DNA from: Fusarium oxysporum f. sp. lycopersici 4287
Lineage: Eukaryota; Ascomycota; Sordariomycetes; Hypocreales; Nectriaceae
DNA: 64,000 nt
Direction: 5' to 3'
Assembly: GCF_000149955.1 (NCBI RefSeq)
Contig: NC_030987.1
Span: forward strand, 2,137,236 to 2,201,235
A program made the translations under genes and the position numbers. Under the pieces are notes generated by a model. That model searched no databases. It was given only the letters and a program-made list of their open reading frames with translations, and had not been told where the DNA came from. Positions 46,226 through 58,300 of this stretch are shown piece by piece. Numbering within the stretch: position 1 is the first letter of the stretch; each line of letters begins with the position of its first letter.

Positions 46226-48594
46226 TGTTGGATGCCAAGGTTTGCACAGGTAGTTGCTTCTCGCGGAGGGCCCTTGATGGGGACAATCACGAATGGGCTT
46301 ATGCCGATGTATTCGTTTTGCTTTCTCGACTTTCCTTACCATTGTTTATAGACAACATTTGCATGGCGTTTTGGTTGGACACGAGCACCGGAGTGCTTCA
46401 TTTTGGAAACATACCATGACGGGCGTAATGCATTCTCGTTATCAAACGCAGCGGATATTAATATATGGTCATTACGGCGTATGCCCATACTCTGTTGACA
46501 AATGTCAATACACGGAGTTGTTTCATCTGTTTCGTCTGGGTGCCTACTGCAATATGCAGTGTCACTTGAGACAAACCAGAACATGACTACATGTCAATAT
46601 GTAATCGGCATGGAATTATGTTATCAGCAATTTTAACTACTCGGCAACAAACACATATACAATATCCTAAATATACTAAGACATACGAGAATGTAAATAC
46701 CCTGTGGTTTCGTATGTCTAGTCTTTTAGTAAGTTGAAGGTTAATCCTATCCCACAGAATAAGTAATCATAAATTATCTTGCAGTAATACAAACTAGGCA
46801 ACACTAATACAGTATTCAAAAAAGATGGTGACGCTATAACTGCATTGAGGTTCGACACGTCAATCTTTGGCCTGCTGGTCCCGTTTTTGAACAAGCCTCT
46901 GACTGAGAACGGAATGCTCGGCAAAGCTACTTGTAGGACAGAGTCTTGATGATTGGTTCAGTCCCAAAGCACTCCGAGTCACGTACTAAGCCTGTAAAGA
47001 AACTGAAGAAATACGAATAAATAGAGGTATATATATATAAGGTGCCAGGGATTTGGTGTCTGCCTGTAGATTTATTAGACATATGAGATGGAATTGATAG
47101 GGGTGTTACTGCAGTATAATCAAATTGCATCAGGTACCAAATTGAATCAAAATCACAGTAAGAAAGTGTTGAGTTTCCTGAATTAATAAGAAACAGCTCA
47201 GCCTAGGTAGTTACAAAGCTGAAATGGCGAGAACTAAATTTATTGTTGATTTGAAAGTACTGCAAGTATGAAACTGAGCAATTAATAAGTATCAAGGCTA
47301 CCTAGGGTAAGATAATTTGTCCTTTAAGAGTCGCAGAAAGAGATACCTAAACAACCTAAGGTAAAACACTTCATGCAATTGCTCCGAGACTCGAAGTGCC
47401 GAAATGATAGACACTACATCAACCTGAAATCTCTCGGTGCAATCATGACTGCCGTAGGGACGAATGGCTTTCGATCCAGATTATCACCAAATTCACTTCC
47501 ACCTACAGGGGCTAGTTCGCTGACGCAGCGACGCCACGCGACGCCACCCCAGCCATAGAGATCCCCCCACAATTTGGGAAACATCGTCTGGCTGCCTGGC
47601 TGAAGTCCAACGAAGAGAAGGAAGGGAGGATGATGGACAACCCGCCCTTCACCACTTGTTGTTTTCTATCTCTTATGTTGTTTGACTCGGTCCGTCTACT
47701 ACACAGTAAGATGCCCAGGCTCACACGAACCTTACCTCAGAGGGCTCAGACAACGAGGTCAGGCACAGACAGTGCAGCACAAGACCAAATCACACAGTGC
47801 TGCATCAATAGAAGAGGCGTGTTTATCCATCTGCTTGCTCTGGCTGCTGCACTGCACCCTTTCGGCTCTTTTGCCCTCCCACCTTTTCATCTTTTCTTGC
47901 GTTGCTGCTCTGTCATCGTACCAAATCTGCTATCAAATCTTTCTCCCTTCGCCCCTCCCCTGTCAATTTTCTCTCCCCCCTTCGCTCAGGCCAGGCATCG
48001 TCACGCCAGGCAAGCAGGCAGACTTTTCCATCCCCATAATTTTGCACGCCTCTGCATAACCCGCAACCACGCCTCCTCCTCCCCAAGTCCAGAGCTTCAT
48101 TAATCACACCCCCAAAGATCCTGGGTCCCAGGGTTTGCTTCATACACACGCTCCGCAATCTGAACTACACTGCACCGCACACCACCGCGCTCCGCTCCGT
48201 ATCAGCACCTCGTGCCCGGCGAAATCAACGTCACGGCAGCATCTCTCGTCACTCTCTGACCGTCACCGCCACCGGTTACCGTCACGGCCTTCGGCTTCGG
48301 CAACGGAGGCCACAACGACACCCGCCGGAGGAGCGTCAAGACGGATCGCGACAACCTCATCGAGAGCCTCGTGATAAACACGCAGCCGAGTCTCGACTCG
48401 ACCAGACTGAACTCCCCTAGTCACGCCACGTCACGTCAAGTCGTCGTCTTGCTTACTCACTTTGTCGCGATCGATAAACGATAACAACACATCCGGCGTA
48501 CCCATTGACTTCACTGGTCCTCCAGACTCAATTGGTTCGCGTTTAAACATTCACGTTTACCAACCGGCCCTTCTGGCGGGCCTGACCAGGCGAT
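46226..48594. other. Intergenic region upstream of the FAR1/polyQ gene
   Basis: A/T-rich from about 46600 to 47350, with a TATA-like run at 47028-47040. Then a long C/T-rich leader-like section (47840-48130) and a CGTCAC-rich stretch (48180-48440) just before the gene. Open frames at 47630-48103 lack domains. Probably a long promoter and 5' UTR. Confidence 0.55.
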
Positions 48595-50813
48595 ATGTCG
48601 AGTCTGCGTCCAGGATCCAATAACCACACTGGCCTCAACTTTCCCCAGACCAGTCTTCGCCGTAACCCATATCCTCCAGTGGCTCATCCAGGCGAGCAGA
48701 ACAAGCAATCTCCCGCGGCCTCATTCTGGCGTCCCCTTACCAGCACTCAGGCATATCAGGCCTCCAGCAGGACGGCCAACTGGGATATCCCCAGCATCTT
48801 TTCTCAAATCCTCCGCATGTCAACGGCAGTCTTTCCAATGGCTCCTCGCGTTCTTCCACTTCGCACATGCCCAGTGCGGTGCCGAACCCGCTTGATGTGT
48901 CTAATTCCCGAGGACTATCGCAGTCACGCTCTCAAATGATGTTTCCGACCCTGGGACAGGTTGTGCCAAATCAATTACACCACCCCCAGCAACAACAGCA
49001 GATGCATCCTCAGCACTTGACCCATCCTTCTCACTCCCTTGCCCAGCCTCGACAAACCCTTCATCAGCACCATGCTCAGCAGTCGCCTCAGCAGCGGCCT
49101 CAATCTCAACAGGCTCAGCCAACTCCCAAGATTGGCCAGGTTCAGGTCAAGCCTCAAGCGCCGTCTCCTCCCTTGACCCAGCAGTCGAGTCAACAACAGC
49201 AGCAAACGCACCAGCAGCTTCAGCAACAACTCCAGCAGCAACAGCAACAGCACCATTTGCAGCAACAGCAGCAATTGCAACAGCAGCAACAGCAGCAACA
49301 GCTTCAGCAGCAGCAGGCACAGCAGCAACAACAGCAACAACAGTTGCAACAGCAGCAGCAGCATCATCACCAGCAGCAGCAACAGCAACAGCAACAGCCG
49401 CAGCCGCAGCAACAAGCGCACCAGCAAGTGCACCCACAACAGCAGCAACATGCACAACAACAACAACAACAACATCATCATCAGCAGCAGCAACATCAGC
49501 AGCAAGCGCAGATTCACTCTCAGCAGCCGCAGCAGCAACAGCTTCGAACTCCCCAACAGGAGCAGCAGCAGCTTCAACACCCGCAGCAACATGAACCCCC
49601 GAGATCTCAAGCACATCAGCAACCGGCGCCTCGACAACAGAAGCAGCAGAAGCAACGGGATCAACAGCGTGAACAACAACGTGAACAGCAGGCACAGCAA
49701 CAACAGATCCAACAGCAGCAGCAGGCTCAACAGGCACAGCAACAGCAAGCTCAGCAGCAACAAAAGCCACAACCTCTTCCTGCAGAGCCCATTCAGCAGC
49801 AGCAGACTCAGCCACAGCAGCAGAAGCAAGATGCCAATGGGAGCGAGTCGATGGATATTGACGCCCAAGCAAATGGGGAGGAGAGTGGAGGCCTAGACAT
49901 GAAGATGCTTGCTGATCCTAATTACATTCCAACCCAGCCTTTGGGCGAAATGATGTCCCCTCCGCCTGAGGGTGGAAGTTACCCTACTCTTGAGGCGGTC
50001 CAGAAGGCTGTTCTCAGATACTGCACCTCGGTCGGCTATGCTATTGTCATTGGTCGCTCAAAGAAGACAGTGCCTGGCTTGAAGAAGGTCCTCTTTGTTT
50101 GCGATCGTGCTGGCAAGCCGCCGAGTCGTGTAAGCCCCGAGTGTCGCAAACGTAAAACATCGTCCCGCAAATGTGATTGCCCATTCGGCTTTTTCGCTAT
50201 CGAGCAGCGTACCCAGTGGACGATTCGATATCGCCCTGATCCTGCCCATCTTCAGCATAATCATGGGCCAAGCGAGAGCCCTTCCCACCACCCAGCTGCC
50301 CGGAAACTGGACAGTCGAATGGTTGCTGCGGTAAAACAGCTTAAGGAGAACGGTGAGTTACTCAGACTAGAGGAACTGATTCCATACTAACTGCAATGAG
50401 CAGGTGCTGGCGTCTCGGAGACGCTGCAGATATTGCAGACCGAAAACCCGGATTGTCATCTTCTGCCACGCGATATATATAACGCTCGCGCAGCTATCAA
50501 TCGCAATCCTCAGAAGGTTGCCACAGGACTAGCAGAGAACAGACCAGCTATATACAGCAAACCTCACCAGTCCCCTGAAGATCGCATTCGCGCTGAGTTG
50601 AGGCGTGAAATCGCAAAAGCTCGCGAAGAAATGCAAGAAATGGAGGAAAAGAAGGACAAAGAAATCAGCGAGCTGAAGACGAAACTGGAAGAAAAAGAAG
50701 TCATCATAAGAAAATTCGAAGAGTTCATTGATATTTGTAACGAAAGGGTTATGTTTCAACGACAGCGACTAGCAGGAAGCAACGGAAATGGGGCAAACCA
50801 ACCCCAAGTCTGA
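48595..50813 (+). CDS. FAR1-type DNA-binding domain protein with large polyQ tract (probable frameshift near the N-terminus)
   Basis: Probable nuclear regulator. Exon 1 ends at 50352; exon 2 is 50404-50813. A frame starting at ATG 48595 (MSSLRPGSNNHTGLNF) runs into unrelated sequence after AASFWRP. The sequence that continues the style of the protein (YQHSGISGLQQDGQLGYPQ ... SRSSTSHMPSAV) is in another frame. One missing C in C4 at 48733-48736 would join them and give 722 residues; otherwise the protein starts at ATG 48867 with 631 residues. A Gln-rich tract spans about 48980-49830. Then a FAR1-like module follows (TLEAVQKAVLRYCTSVGYA, VLFVCDRAGKPPS, RKCDCPFGFFAI, WTIRYRPDPAHLQHNHGPS), with the C-C-H-H zinc ligands of the WRKY-GCM1 fold. 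The C-terminus is a coiled coil (RIRAELRREIAKAREEMQEM). Confidence 0.85.
49190..49830 (+). repeat. CAG/CAA repeat encoding polyglutamine
   Basis: About 640 bp of mixed CAG and CAA codons, in frame with the FAR1-type protein, giving Gln runs separated by His, Leu, Ala and Pro. CAA interruptions should stabilise the tract against slippage. The opposite strand reads as long Leu-rich or Ala/Val-rich frames, which are shadows. Confidence 0.93.
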
Positions 50814-52323
50814 TCTCACCCAATGGCGCATCGGTTGGTCGAGTGGTTAGTATTGAATGAGAAGTTGGGTTATCGTCGATAAGTACAAAGGCGTTATGAT
50901 CGGGAATGTTTGGCAAATGCTTACACTTATGAGACTGGTTTTGCGCAATGCTTATTCAAGTTGATCCTGGGCGGCAGGTTTGTTTTCTTTCTGGAGCATG
51001 GTTTTCAAGATTACGTGGCTTTCGTTTTTGCACTCGAAATTTGTGTGCCTGACACATTTTCATGGGAAGAAACGGTGATGATTGGAATACATATTTGTTG
51101 AGCGATCCGACCCTGAAATGCATCGATAAGTGATAGTTGCCGTTGGGCTCAATATAGATCAATGCACTGGTGTAGATTCATTAACCTCCCTTGTCTACCT
51201 GTTATAGTTATTGATATTGACAAAGCCGTTTCAAACGTCTAGTCTCTCGCCACAACTTAACTTATTTATACGTCCGGTGTGGATACCAGAGGCTTGGTGG
51301 CCTTATGATTAACTGATGACAGTTGAATTTATATCACGTAGGGTATTGACGTTAACCTTACCTTTATTCATTAGTTGGACGTGTACTCCGCACGTATCTC
51401 CGCACAAGATCCCAAATATAGGTACTCAAGGTAGGCCTGGTAAGCAAGGACAAGTAGCAGAATTGGGCATGGATAGAACAGTAACTTCTAGCCAGCTGGA
51501 GTGTAAATGCTCATGGGTTGTGTTTGGTTCGTCTACGTCTTCCATACTCGTTCATACATGTCATTGGATGCCATCAATAAGCACCATTCACAGTGGCAGA
51601 TGGTTGCTGAAGGTTTCAATTTTATTTGCTTTGCAAACATGCAGCCCCTGGCCGTGTCTTCAGTTTATGCCGGGCCTTTTCTTTTGAGCGTTAGGACCAA
51701 TCAAGGCTCACAAGCATCTCCGGTCGGTTGCATGTGGGCAGGATACGTACTGCTCCACTTCCTCAATCTGCAGTGACTCCAGCGGGCTGTAACGGGCTAC
51801 AGCGCGTTTATCCCCTGTGCGAGCGACTGTTTTAGGTGGCCTGACGTCCAATGGCATTCTGACACATCCATTTCAGCCAATTGCCGATCATGCCCGGGCA
51901 TTCACAACAGGGGTACCCCTGGATTTAGTCGCGTTTTGAACAGCCCGTAGATTCGGTAGAGCCAAAGCTGAGGTGTGAGGTGCCCTTATTGAAAGTCAAC
52001 AACTCCTGGATGAACTTCATTTTAAATCACCAAACCCCAACCTGTCGCTGAAGACTTCATAGCACCTCTGCGAATTTATTTCACGACTATCTACAGTTGT
52101 TTGTCAACTACACGCTCCTTAGCCTTTGAGCTCATCTTTTGATTTTGCTAAAGCTTTTTAATATCTGACTTGTCACCACGTTTGCGCCCAACCCGAAGCT
52201 CGCTCGACCGCCACATACAACCTTCTCGATTGCGTCCTTTACCCATAGCTCACTGACGATTCGGAAATGATCGCGCGCCATTAAAACGGTCATATACTCT
52301 CTTCTTCCGGCCCTCTTATCACC
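50814..52323. other. Intergenic region upstream of dynein
   Basis: FAR1 gene 3' flank and dynein promoter or leader. Open frames at 50910-51101 and 51316-51776 have no recognisable domain. Confidence 0.5.
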
Positions 52324-55300
52324 ATGGAGGTCACTTCGCCCGCCGTGCCGAGCCCTGGAGCTTCCGCCAACGGCGTAACATCCTCCCCGACCTTCCCTAC
52401 TATCGAACCGGAACGCGTTGTCGAACATCTCGCCTCCGTCTGCGAGGTCGCACTTGGAGCTACACGAGATGAACTCGAACAAGTGGGAAGCTTGCTGCAT
52501 AAGTCCCGCTATAGCGAGACTATTTCACGATGCACACGCTTTGCGAGCGATACTCAGAATGTGCTTTACATCCAGAAAGATTTCGCAAATTCATCTGCAG
52601 TTGAGCCTGGAGCCGACCCTTCTTGTTCGTTCATTTCAATGTTATGATAGTCATGGCTTGCTAATGTGAAGTAGCGCCCGTCTCTTACAACTACACCTTG
52701 TCGACCGAGATCTCATCGTCCCCGACGACTGTCGCTTCCCTTGTCCTCATCAAGTCTCCCCAGCCTATAGACCCAGCTCGACCCCTTACATCTCAAATAT
52801 TTATTACTAATTTGCCTGGTCCTGCATCTCTCAACGCTGGAGTTGGAGAACAGGGCTCGGTACTCTCTCCTTGGGAGGTTCTTCATTCTCAGGTCCACCA
52901 TGCCCTGGTACCCTACTTTGATGCCAATACTAAGAGCCAACAACTGGCGAACGGATCAAGAGGTCGAGCTGATGTTGATGCAAAGACTGGAATCCCTGTA
53001 ACGAAGAAGCGATTGAACGATTTGGAACTGAGCTTGCTGCATCTCCAGCAGAACGTCGATATCCCCGAGATATCCCTTACGTTTCATTCTATCGTTCAGA
53101 ATGTCCTCGATGAGGCCGAGGCTCACAACAACCGGCCATCCATCGATGGAATTCCACAGAACCTTCTCCAGGACAGTACCTTTCTCAACCGATTACAAGC
53201 AAACGTGAACACCTGGATTAAGTCTATCCAAGGAATCACCAAGCTGACCAAGGACCCCTCATCGAATGCGAACCAGGAGTTTAGCACCGCGAGCCAGGAA
53301 GTCAATTTCTGGTTGTCCATGGAGTCAGCTCTGGAGGGCATCGAGGGCCAGCTCCGTAGTGAGGGCGTGCTCTTGACGCTGGAAATTCTCAAGCACGCCA
53401 AGCGTTTTCAGGCCACCGTCAGTTTCACGGCTGACACTGGTTTGAAAGAGGCTATGGATAAGGTACAGAAGTACAACCAGCTTATGCGAGATTTCCCCCT
53501 TGACGAGTTGCTGTCTGCTACTTCTCTGCCGAAAGTAGGGGAAGCCATTCATCAGATCTTCAGCCATCTGAACAAGAAGCTGAGGATCTGCCCTTATCCT
53601 ATCCGCAGGGCTCTTCCTCTTGTCGAAGCCATCTCTGCTGATCTCGATGATGTGCTTCATAGGCTGTTGACAGGAACTGAATTGGTTAATCTGGATTATC
53701 AGCAATTCAAAAACATCATGCAAACATGTGACCAGATTTTCCAAATTTGGGAAGAAAACGTCAAGGAGTTCACCAACGTAGCTCGTGAGGTGACCCGACG
53801 AAGAAACGAGAAGTTCATTCCCATCAAGATTGTCAAGAAGCATTCCGAACTTGAGGCGAGAATCAAGTATGTCAGCACTTTCCGCGACAACCACGAGCAG
53901 CTCCAGCGTACGATCGTCACCGTCCTGGGCCCCCAAGCAACTATTCCTGGCGTTACCGAGGCCACCGAATTCAATGGCATCATTGTTGAAGAGATTGGTA
54001 ACGTCGATGCTGTGGAGGAAGTTAAGCAGGCTTGGGAGGCTCTTCAGAACGTTGATCTTCTGGATGTTACAGACCAGGGCAAGGAACGATGGGTACGAGC
54101 CGAGAACCTCTACAACGAGCGTACGACCCGTGTAGAGAATTCCATCATCCGCAGACTTCGAGAGCGACTGGCTACAGCAAAGACTGCCAACGAGATGTTC
54201 CGAGTATTCTCCAAATTCAACGCCCTTTTCGTGCGCCCAAAGATTCGTGGCGCAATTCAGGAATACCAGAACCAGCTTATGGACCACGTCAAGCAAGCGA
54301 TCAACGGCCTCCACGAGCGGTTCAAGCAACAGTATGGTCATTCAGAAACTCACGCTATGGCTCAACTACGCGATCTCCCTCCTGTTTCGGGTGCTATCAT
54401 CTGGGCTCGTCAGATTGAGTTCCAGCTTGATGGATACATGCGAAAGGTTGAAGCTGTTCTCGGCCCAGACTGGACTCTGCACGCCGAAGGTCATAAGCTT
54501 CAGGAGGAGAGTGAACTCTTCAAGCAGAAGCTCGACACGAGCCGAATCTACGATGCCTGGCTAAATGACGTCGGACGACGCAAGATTTCAATTTCAGGGC
54601 AGCTTTTCGATATTGCTCGTGTAAGATCCGCTGGTGGTATTCTCGAGCTTGCTGTGAACTTTGACCCGCAAGTCATCACCTTGTTCAAGGAGACTCGTAA
54701 TCTTACTTGGCAATCGTACTCAGTCCCACATGCTGTGACGACTGTATCCAAGGATGCGAAGCGAGTCTATCCCTATGCTGTTAGCCTCATGGAGAGTGTG
54801 AGAACCCTTTCACAGACTCTGCGTCAGATTTCTGCCATGGGAGAGGAGTCTGTCCTTCTTAATGGGTATCGAAATGATGTCTACAGGCTCATCGGGGAGG
54901 GTGTCCCGCTACGATGGGAATCCTTCATCAACTCGCACGAGTTATTCTACTCTGAAAATAGACAGACTCGCCCCTTGCTACCTGGTGGAACTGATTTCGG
55001 TCTGGCCAAGAATACTGAGAGCAAGCATGGTATGTTTATCCGTGGATTTGCAGCAGCTGTATCAGTTCTCCAGCAGAAGGCGGTCTCTTTGAACTTCATC
55101 CATACCACTGTTGAACAAGCCCTGAAGGAACTCAACACTTGCCCCTATGACGAAGCTGCGTTCCATGGTCGCCTGGATACGATTCAATCGGCCGTGGATC
55201 AACTGAACTTGGAACAATATGTCAACCTGGACTTCTGGGTGCGAGAGCTAAACGCCAAGATTCAGTCTATCCTCCTGACGCGCCTTCAGAGTGCAGTTCA

Positions 55301-58300
55301 CTCGTGGATCGCCGCATTTGAGGATGATACACCCGAAGAGGAAACTCGCCGAAAAACCAATACTGATGAGACTAAGTCCGAAACTCCCACAATGAAGCGT
55401 CTTGTTCTTGAAGTGGTCATGCGTAACCAAGTAATCTATCTTGACCCTCCTCTGGAGTTTGCGCGTGCGAGCTGGTTCCTTCACCTTCACGAGTGGCTTG
55501 GAATTGTCTGCAATCTCCGCAAGATCAAGGCCACCCGTTATCAGATGAGCCTCACCACTGCTGCTCACGATGAGGCTCGGTTTACCGACCTGCCGACCGA
55601 ATGCGCCGGACTTCTGCAGCGTGTTTATATTTCTGTTGAAAAGAAGCTTCAGGAAATTAGCGCGTATGTTGACAAGTGGCTTCAGTTTCAGTCACTCTGG
55701 GACCTTCAATCTGAACAAGTTTACGATGCTCTCGGCGAGCCACTCCCTCGATGGCTACAGCTTTTACAGGATCTCCGCAAAAACCGCTCAACCTTTGACA
55801 CGCAGGAGGTCAGCCGGGAATTTGGACATCTCACTGTTGACTATGATCAAGTGCAGACCAAGGTCAACGCGAAGTATGACCAGTGGCAACATGAGATTCT
55901 GATGAAGTTCGCCAGCCGCCTTGGCAATCGCATGCGCGACATTAATGCGGAGATTGAGAAGGCGCGCAAACATCTCGAGAGCCAAAGCTCTGACGCTTCA
56001 TCAACTGCACAGGCCGTGCAATTCATAACAGTCGTTCAGAGTTGCAAACGCAACGTGAAAACATGGGCGCCCGAGATTGATATGTTTCGCCAAGGACAAT
56101 CCATGCTCGTAAGACAACGATACCAGTTCCCTAATGACTGGCTTCACATTGAGCAGATAGACAGCCAGTGGGAGGCTTTGAAGGAGATTCTTGAGAAGAA
56201 GTCAAGAATCGTTCAAGAACAAAGCGATGCTTTAAGAGCCAAGATCACTGCTGAGGATAAGTTGGTTAACGAACGCATTGCCGAGATTGCCGCCCAATGG
56301 AATGAAGAGAAGCCAGTGTCTGGCACCATTCAACCTGACGTTGCTTCCGCTACCTTGTCCTCCTTCGAGGCTCGCATCTCGAAGTTGCAGGACGATGCCC
56401 AAATGGTTGTCAAGGCTAAAGAGGCACTGGATATCCCCGCTAGCATGGATACTTCTCTTGAGTCCACTCTAGAGGAGGTACGAGATTTTCAGTCTGTTTG
56501 GTCAAACCTTTCTACTATATGGGCGAGTCTCAATGAAACACGCGATATCCTCTGGACTGCTGTTCAACCACGAAAGATCCGTTCCAAGGTCGATGACCTT
56601 ATCAAGAGTACCAAGGACATGCCCAGCAGGATGCGTCAGTATGCCGCTTTCGAGCATGTGCAGGGCATTCTGCGTGGCTTCCTCAAGGTCAACCCCATCC
56701 TATCCGACCTGAAGTCTGACGCTATCCGTGAGCGTCACTGGGTCAAGATCTATAAACAGATTAAGCCCCAGAAGCGATTTTCTCCTAGCTCCATGACTCT
56801 TGGTGATGTTTGGGATCTTAACCTGATTGCCACCGAAGTCATCGTCAAAGACATTATTGCCCAAGCCCAGGGTGAGATGGCCCTCGAAGAATTCCTAAAG
56901 CAAGTTCGCGAGACTTGGCAAAACTACGCATTGGAGATGGTCAACTATCAAAACAAGATCCGTCTCATTCGCGGCTGGGACGATCTTTTTGCCAAGTGCA
57001 GCGAAAACCTCAACTCACTTCAGGCGATGAAGCACTCCCCTTACTACAAAGAGTTCGAGGAAGAAGCTGTGTCTTGGGAAGACAAGCTCAACCGTGTTCA
57101 TGTGCTCTTTGATGTCTGGATTGATGTCCAGCGTCAGTGGGTTTACCTCGAGGGTGTCTTCACTGGTAACGCTGATATCAAGCACCTCCTCCCTATTGAG
57201 TCTGGACGCTTCCAGAACATAAACAGCGAGTTCCTGGCTGTTATGAAGAAAGCCAACAAGTCACCATACGTATTGGAAGTTCTCAACATTCCCAACGTGC
57301 AGAAGTCATTGGAACGACTGGCTGAAATGCTTAACAAGATCCAGAAGGCTCTTGGCGAGTATCTGGAGAAGGAACGTGTTTCATTCCCACGATTCTACTT
57401 CGTGGGTGACGAAGACTTGCTCGAGATGATTGGTAACAGTAACGACACGTTACGCATTGCCAAGCACTTCAAGAAAATGTTTGCGGGTCTCTCGGGGCTC
57501 GTCATGGACGATGAGACTGTTATATCTGGCTTCACTTCCAAAGAAGGTGAGGTGGTTCGGCTGAAGAAGGAGATTTCTTTGGCGAAAACCCCCAAGATCA
57601 ACGACTGGCTAGCCCTTTTGGAGGGTGGCATGAAGTTGACCCTTGCTGAGCTCCTCGCCGAGGCTGTCGATCATTACACCCCTATCTTCGAATCAGAGAA
57701 GATTGATCGTGATGCATTAAATGCGTTCATGGATGCCTATCCCAGTCAGATTGTAGTTCTAGCCACGCAAGTTGCCTGGACCACAGCTGTCGAACAGTCC
57801 CTATCTGCTGGCGGCAGCACATTGAAGATGCTGTTTGATCGGGAGGTCGAAGTTCTTCGTGTGCTTGCAGACACCGTCCTTGGCGAACTCGAAGTTATCC
57901 TGAGGAAGAAATGTGAACAGCTGATTACAGAATGTGTCCACCAGCGTGATACCATCGAAAAGCTTCTCAACGCCAATGCTAATTCCACCAGCCATTATCT
58001 ATGGCAGCTACAAATGAGATACATCTACAATCCTGATGGCGAGTTCCTCGACCGCCTTTACATCAAGATGGCCAATGCCAAACTCAACTATGGTTTCGAA
58101 TACCTGGGAGTTCCGGAACGTCTTGTTCGCACCCCGCTGACTGATCGTTGTTTCCTTACTCTTACTCAAGCTTTGTGCCAACGTCTTGGTGGTTCTCCTT
58201 ATGGGCCCGCTGGTACGGGTAAGACAGAGTCAGTCAAGGCTCTCGGTGTGCAGCTGGGTAGATTCACCCTTGTCTTTTGCTGTGACGACACTTTCGATTT

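Noticed and set aside
47630..48103. Plus-strand frame of 157 codons upstream of the FAR1 gene
   Set aside because: Falls in a C/T-rich leader; the protein is an unlikely Pro/Leu/Ser mixture.
48975..49872. Long minus-strand open frames rich in Leu or in Ala/Val opposite the polyQ region
   Set aside because: They are shadows of the CAG/CAA repeat and have no domain.
53325..54341. Minus-strand frame of 338 codons inside the dynein gene
   Set aside because: It lies opposite continuous, conserved dynein tail sequence and has no recognisable domain.
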